A DNA stretch of 49,837 nt, from IMG/VR virus record IMGVR_UViG_3300021335_001867, positions 1-49,837 of that record; one strand, given 5' to 3'. The first letter of the stretch is position 1. Each line of letters begins with the position of its first letter. Source of the stretch: a virus. Under the pieces are notes generated by a model. That model was not told the origin of the DNA and searched no databases. It saw only the letters and a list, made by a program, of their open reading frames with translations. Both the position numbers and the translations under genes were made by a program. Positions 46,732-49,837 of the stretch are shown piece by piece.

Positions 46732-47262
46732 TTATTTCTCATAGTTAAAATATTCAAAATCTTTCTTTAATCTTAAATAAACAAATTCTTTTAAATCATC
46801 TGTGTAATAATCCTCATAATCATCATATGTGCTTTTTGTTAAATGCGGAAATTCCGCATTTATATTAAAATGTTCTTTAATTTCATTTTCTAAATTTTCA
46901 AATCTAAAAATTTTGTCAACTAGACATTCATTTCTATCGTTTAAAATATAATCTACTTGATTATTCCATGTACCTTTAGCTCTACCAATATTATAGCCTG
47001 TGCGTACAAATTCTTCAAAATCGATTTGATACTTATTCATTCTTTTTGTCCAATTATAAAAACTTATTACTCTAGTGTAAGGATTTCTACACACACAAAA
47101 CTTCCAAGAGTTTTCTCCTAAATAATCTATAGCTGGCTGATGTTGGTTTAAAACTCGTTCCATATTTGTTCCAGGACCTACAAAACATTCTATTTTATTC
47201 TTAGCTAAAAACTTATAAACACTAGTTCCTCCATTCTTTTTAATATGAATAAATCTAATCAC
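46732..47262 (-). CDS. Sulfotransferase family protein (2)
   Basis: A 176-residue protein with RFIHIKKNGGTSVYKFL (PAPS 5'-phosphosulfate loop) and SWKFCVCRNPYTRVISFYNW (3'-phosphate site), the two defining sulfotransferase motifs. The C-terminus is acidic and aromatic. Start overlaps the zinc-finger gene stop (ATGA). Two divergent sulfotransferases in one small region suggest two acceptors, such as host lipopolysaccharide. Confidence 0.85.
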   Translation of the reverse strand: MIRFIHIKKNGGTSVYKFLAKNKIECFVGPGTNMERVLNQHQPAIDYLGENSWKFCVCRNPYTRVISFYNWTKRMNKYQIDFEEFVRTGYNIGRAKGTWNNQVDYILNDRNECLVDKIFRFENLENEIKEHFNINAEFPHLTKSTYDDYEDYYTDDLKEFVYLRLKKDFEYFNYEK

Positions 47263-47951
47263 AATTTACTTTCTTTAACAATTTGTTTTACTAATTCTAA
47301 ATCTTTTGCTTGTCTTTTGAATTTCATTGCCCAATGTTCTGGATCAACTATATGATATATCATCTTTAATTGTTCCTCATTAAACTTGTTCAATAATTGT
47401 TTTCCGCTATTGCTGTTTAAAACAATCCAAGGAGAAATTTTTCCATCTTTAATATGAAACACAGCTCTATTTATACTGACCAAATTAAAATAGTGATTCC
47501 ATACAGCAGGTGGATTATCCTGTGCCCATTCTGTCATAGTAAGGACACTACGCTCAAGTGCTGTAGTAACATCTTCTTTTTTAATAAGATCTATTGCATA
47601 CTTTTCATACAATTCTTCTTTGCACCATTGCTCTAGCTTTACACCACTTGTAACAACGTAATTAACATATTTTTCTGGATATAATGGTTTAACATTATTA
47701 AGGAAGCTACCAAATTTTACAAAACTGTTATAATAAGGACTTTTGCAAAATTCTTCATACGTCTTATCTTTCTTAGAGCCCATGCTACATTTGTAAAATT
47801 GATTGAATGCATAAAATCCTAATTGAACTCTTTTTTCATTTTTTTGTAAAGCTCTCCGTTTCTTCTCACACATATGAGCAAGAAGAGTTTTTTCTCTTGT
47901 ATAACCGGTGTTACAAAAACAGCACACATATGGTTTTTCTACAGTAGTCAA
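47259..47951 (-). CDS. Conserved T4-like phage protein with zinc-finger N-terminus
   Basis: A 230-residue protein. Residues about 9-28 form a C2H2-like finger (CCFCNTGYTREKTLLAHMC), then KKRRALQKNEKRVQLGFYAFNQFY and a helical body ending with WAMKFKRQAKDLELVKQIV. The pattern recurs as a hypothetical protein near uvsW and polymerase genes in marine T4-like phages. TTG 47951 is the only start that keeps the finger; ribosome binding site weak. Probably DNA-associated. Confidence 0.75.
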   Translation of the reverse strand: MTTVEKPYVCCFCNTGYTREKTLLAHMCEKKRRALQKNEKRVQLGFYAFNQFYKCSMGSKKDKTYEEFCKSPYYNSFVKFGSFLNNVKPLYPEKYVNYVVTSGVKLEQWCKEELYEKYAIDLIKKEDVTTALERSVLTMTEWAQDNPPAVWNHYFNLVSINRAVFHIKDGKISPWIVLNSNSGKQLLNKFNEEQLKMIYHIVDPEHWAMKFKRQAKDLELVKQIVKESKL

Positions 47952-47969
47952 TATATGTTCTCAATTAAA

Positions 47970-48425
47970 TCATAATTTTACTTTTTCAAATCCATGATCT
48001 TTAATAAGCTCTTCGAGATCTTTTTTAGTATTTAATTTTATAAAAGTATCTATATCTGAATTTTTCATTGTAGGAAAAATTTGTTTAAGGAATTTGTTAG
48101 CCGTTGCATCGCTTTTATTATCTCTTTGTTTTAAACCTTGCCACTTATGAAATTCTATTTTTCCTGTGCTACCACATAAACACAATAATTGCCATTGTAA
48201 TTCAGGATGCTTTGTAACTAGCATATAATTTTTGTTGTAATATTCATTTGTTTTTAGAACTGCAAGTTCTTGCTTTTCTCTTTTACCAGCTACATTTGAT
48301 GCATATCTGTTGAGCAGCCAAAATGATACGCTTTTCTTTTGTTCTGAATCTAATTCTTTCCAAATAGATTTTGCGTTCATATCTATAGCTGCTAAAATAT
48401 CTTTAACAGGTATTTTGTTAGTCAT
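47970..48425 (-). CDS. Conserved T4-like phage protein, unknown
   Basis: A 151-residue protein starting MTNKIPVKDILAAIDMNAKSIWKELDSEQKK; ATG 48425 preferred over TTG 48431. Helical, with SFWLLNRYASNVAG and QWQLLCLCGSTGKIEFHKWQGLKQRD. It is a recurrent neighbour of uvsW in marine T4-like phages. Possibly a replication or recombination accessory; I cannot name it. Confidence 0.7.
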   Translation of the reverse strand: MTNKIPVKDILAAIDMNAKSIWKELDSEQKKSVSFWLLNRYASNVAGKREKQELAVLKTNEYYNKNYMLVTKHPELQWQLLCLCGSTGKIEFHKWQGLKQRDNKSDATANKFLKQIFPTMKNSDIDTFIKLNTKKDLEELIKDHGFEKVKL

Positions 48426-48436
48426 AACCAATTATA

Positions 48437-48943
48437 TTATATAAGATTGCAAAAATCAATCACTTCTGTCTGTCTTGATACATCTTTTACAAAAAAAGCA
48501 CATAAAGGATTTTCATCTTCTATTAGAGGAACAGAAAGTAATTGACCATTTTTCATCTTAGGAAAGTACCACTTAACATCATTATAAAAATTTGTAACTT
48601 TAATAAGACCATACTCTGCTTTATAACTTTTTAATGGATTAAATAAAAAAGCCTCAAATCCTCTGTCATTTAAACTTGTTAAAGGTAAAACTTCTAAATC
48701 TTTGCCAGTTCTACTATCACCTACAGCAATATGCCAATCAACTGGCATTAAAATTTCATTACCGTTAATCTCTAACACTATCGCCGGACTACTAAAAGAT
48801 TCTAAAAAGATTAACGGAATAAAAAAGAAATCAGGATCCGATGGGTCACTATTATCTAGTACACTAAATCTAAAATCTTCTTCAATTTCATCTGGTAAAT
48901 TATTAAGATCATAAGTTTTGTTTTCTAATGTAAGTATTCTCAT
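48437..48943 (-). CDS. Conserved phage protein next to UvsW
   Basis: A 168-residue protein (MRILTLENKTYDLNNLPDEIEEDFRFSVLDNSDPSDPDFFFIPLIFLESF...). Beta-rich N-terminal half with FIPLIFLESFSSPAIVLEI and MPVDWHIAVGD. Its ATG overlaps the UvsW stop (ATGA), so it is co-translated with the helicase and may work with it. Not assigned to a named family. Confidence 0.7.
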   Translation of the reverse strand: MRILTLENKTYDLNNLPDEIEEDFRFSVLDNSDPSDPDFFFIPLIFLESFSSPAIVLEINGNEILMPVDWHIAVGDSRTGKDLEVLPLTSLNDRGFEAFLFNPLKSYKAEYGLIKVTNFYNDVKWYFPKMKNGQLLSVPLIEDENPLCAFFVKDVSRQTEVIDFCNLI

Positions 48944-49837
48944 TGCCAGTCAACCTTTTCTATTGTAAATGGATATTGAGCATCTCGATAAAATTTCTTA
49001 CGCTCTGTTAAATGTCTTTTTGCAAATTTGCAAGTACTAGTAAAATCCCAGATCTGTACAAAGTCTTTATCCTTTGCTTTACGAACTCCTCGTCCAATTG
49101 ATTGTATTACCCGTACAAAACTTTTGCCAGGCTCAATTAAAACAAGATTAAAAATACGAGGAATATTGATACCCACAGCAGCGACCCCGTAAGTTGCAAT
49201 GATAACCATATTGTCTGCATCTTGAATTTCATCATAAGCTGATTTCCTGTCTTTTAATTTTACATCACCTTTTATAAAAATTGAGTTCTCTATACGTTCA
49301 TGCAACAGTTCTCCTGCTGAAATACGATCAATTAATATAAGTGTGTTGCCAGATTCTCTAATCTTATTTAACATCTTAGCAATGTAATCTACACGGTTTT
49401 CTTCAGTTACAAGGTATTTTAATTCGCTTTGATAATCTCTATGTGCAACTGTATCAATAAGCTGTACAATGTTTACATGACAGTTAGACAGTACACCCTT
49501 GTCCTGTAATTCTTTCGCAGTAATTTTCCCAATAACAGGTCCTATGCTTGCATGCAGTGCTTCGAATTCAAAACGTTCTTTGGGTACTGTACCTGTTAGT
49601 CCCCAGCGTATCGGAGCATTACGTAGGTTACGTGTAAGCAAGTTCTTTAAGACCTCGGCCTTTGCCTGATGCACTTCGTCAATTATTATTGTGCTTACGC
49701 CGTCTAAGAACTCTGCAAGTGTTAGTACTGCTGTACCATCCTTGCTTTTCTTATCTAGTATGTTGAGACTTTGCCAAGTACATATGGTATGCGTTTTGGA
49801 TAGGTCTTTCCTATCGCCAAAGTATACGCCGCACTCC
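48940..49837 (-). CDS. uvsW: UvsW-type DNA/RNA helicase, C-terminal part (runs off the window)
   Basis: The frame is open from the window edge to 48940. The visible part has the superfamily 2 Walker B IIIDEVHQAK (about 49678-49660), motif III-type RWGLTGTVP, motif V ATYGVAAVGINIP and motif VI VIQSIGRGVRK. UvsW remodels recombination intermediates and R-loops and, in T4, switches replication from origin to recombination mode. The upstream motif I lies beyond the window. Confidence 0.93.
   Translation of the reverse strand, partial: ECGVYFGDRKDLSKTHTICTWQSLNILDKKSKDGTAVLTLAEFLDGVSTIIIDEVHQAKAEVLKNLLTRNLRNAPIRWGLTGTVPKERFEFEALHASIGPVIGKITAKELQDKGVLSNCHVNIVQLIDTVAHRDYQSELKYLVTEENRVDYIAKMLNKIRESGNTLILIDRISAGELLHERIENSIFIKGDVKLKDRKSAYDEIQDADNMVIIATYGVAAVGINIPRIFNLVLIEPGKSFVRVIQSIGRGVRKAKDKDFVQIWDFTSTCKFAKRHLTERKKFYRDAQYPFTIEKVDWQ

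Overview
The window is a contiguous piece of a large, tailed, lytic phage genome of the T4-like marine type. Evidence: a T4-style replication set (gp41-type helicase, gp61-type primase, UvsW helicase), TAAATA-like late promoters, phage tRNAs, a peptidoglycan-binding endolysin, very large virion proteins, and genes packed with ATGA overlaps. The auxiliary genes are typical of ocean myoviruses (peptide deformylase, NodU/CmcH carbamoyltransferase, tryptophan-halogenase family, 2OG-Fe(II) oxygenases). A full-length 5-aminolevulinate synthase, the enzyme of the alphaproteobacterial C4 route to heme, points to an alphaproteobacterial host; this is inference only.

Layout. (1) 1-2885: end of a minus-strand gene, then a plus-strand trio of 5-aminolevulinate synthase, an unknown protein and a DUF454 (YbaN-like) membrane protein. 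(2) 2861-6293, minus: SGNH-hydrolase-like protein, HNH endonuclease, secreted protein, AlgH/YqgE protein, endolysin, small protein. (3) 6386-8640, plus: small genes, three tRNAs (Arg, Leu, CAT) and a GC-rich structured non-coding block. (4) 8673-11488: flavin-dependent halogenase, DUF6445-like protein, tiny membrane protein and an opposing 2OG oxygenase. (5) 11571-21420: tRNA-like element, a run of small conserved phage genes, then a 1937-residue virion protein with an embedded cupredoxin-like domain. (6) 21549-22602: two small genes and a 750-bp non-coding control region full of repeats and hairpins. (7) 22574-30566: an array of fourteen near-identical promoter/leader units (all TTG---, 17 bp, TATACT), each driving one to a few small genes, with tRNA-Pro and tRNA-Ala inside. 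(8) 30629-33780: small genes, one minus-strand gene, a beta-propeller lipoprotein and a possible oxygenase. (9) 33777-42164, minus: phosphoribosyltransferase, helicase, ferredoxin-NADP reductase-like flavoprotein, DnaE-type polymerase core, a TolQ/TolR-like membrane motor pair, preceded by an SGNH paralogue and carbamoyltransferase. (10) 42188-49837, mostly minus: methyltransferase, primase, virion protein, two sulfotransferases, a tiny DnaE-like protein, deformylase, conserved phage proteins and UvsW running off the end.

How it fits together. Replication genes sit on the minus strand behind sigma70-like promoters. The promoter-cassette array looks like an immediate-early host-takeover region, with each small gene pre-equipped for host RNA polymerase. 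Virion and lysis genes carry TAAATA-type late promoters. The metabolic cargo covers heme precursor synthesis, halogenation/oxidation with a possible reductant supply, protein maturation, and surface or glycan modification (carbamoyl-, sulfo- and methyltransferases, SGNH hydrolases). Strong GC swings (about 20% to 57% in 60-base samples) mark a mosaic genome. The most unusual items are the promoter array with dyad-symmetric spacers, the phage-borne TolQ/TolR-like pair, the phage ALAS, and two separate DnaE-family proteins.
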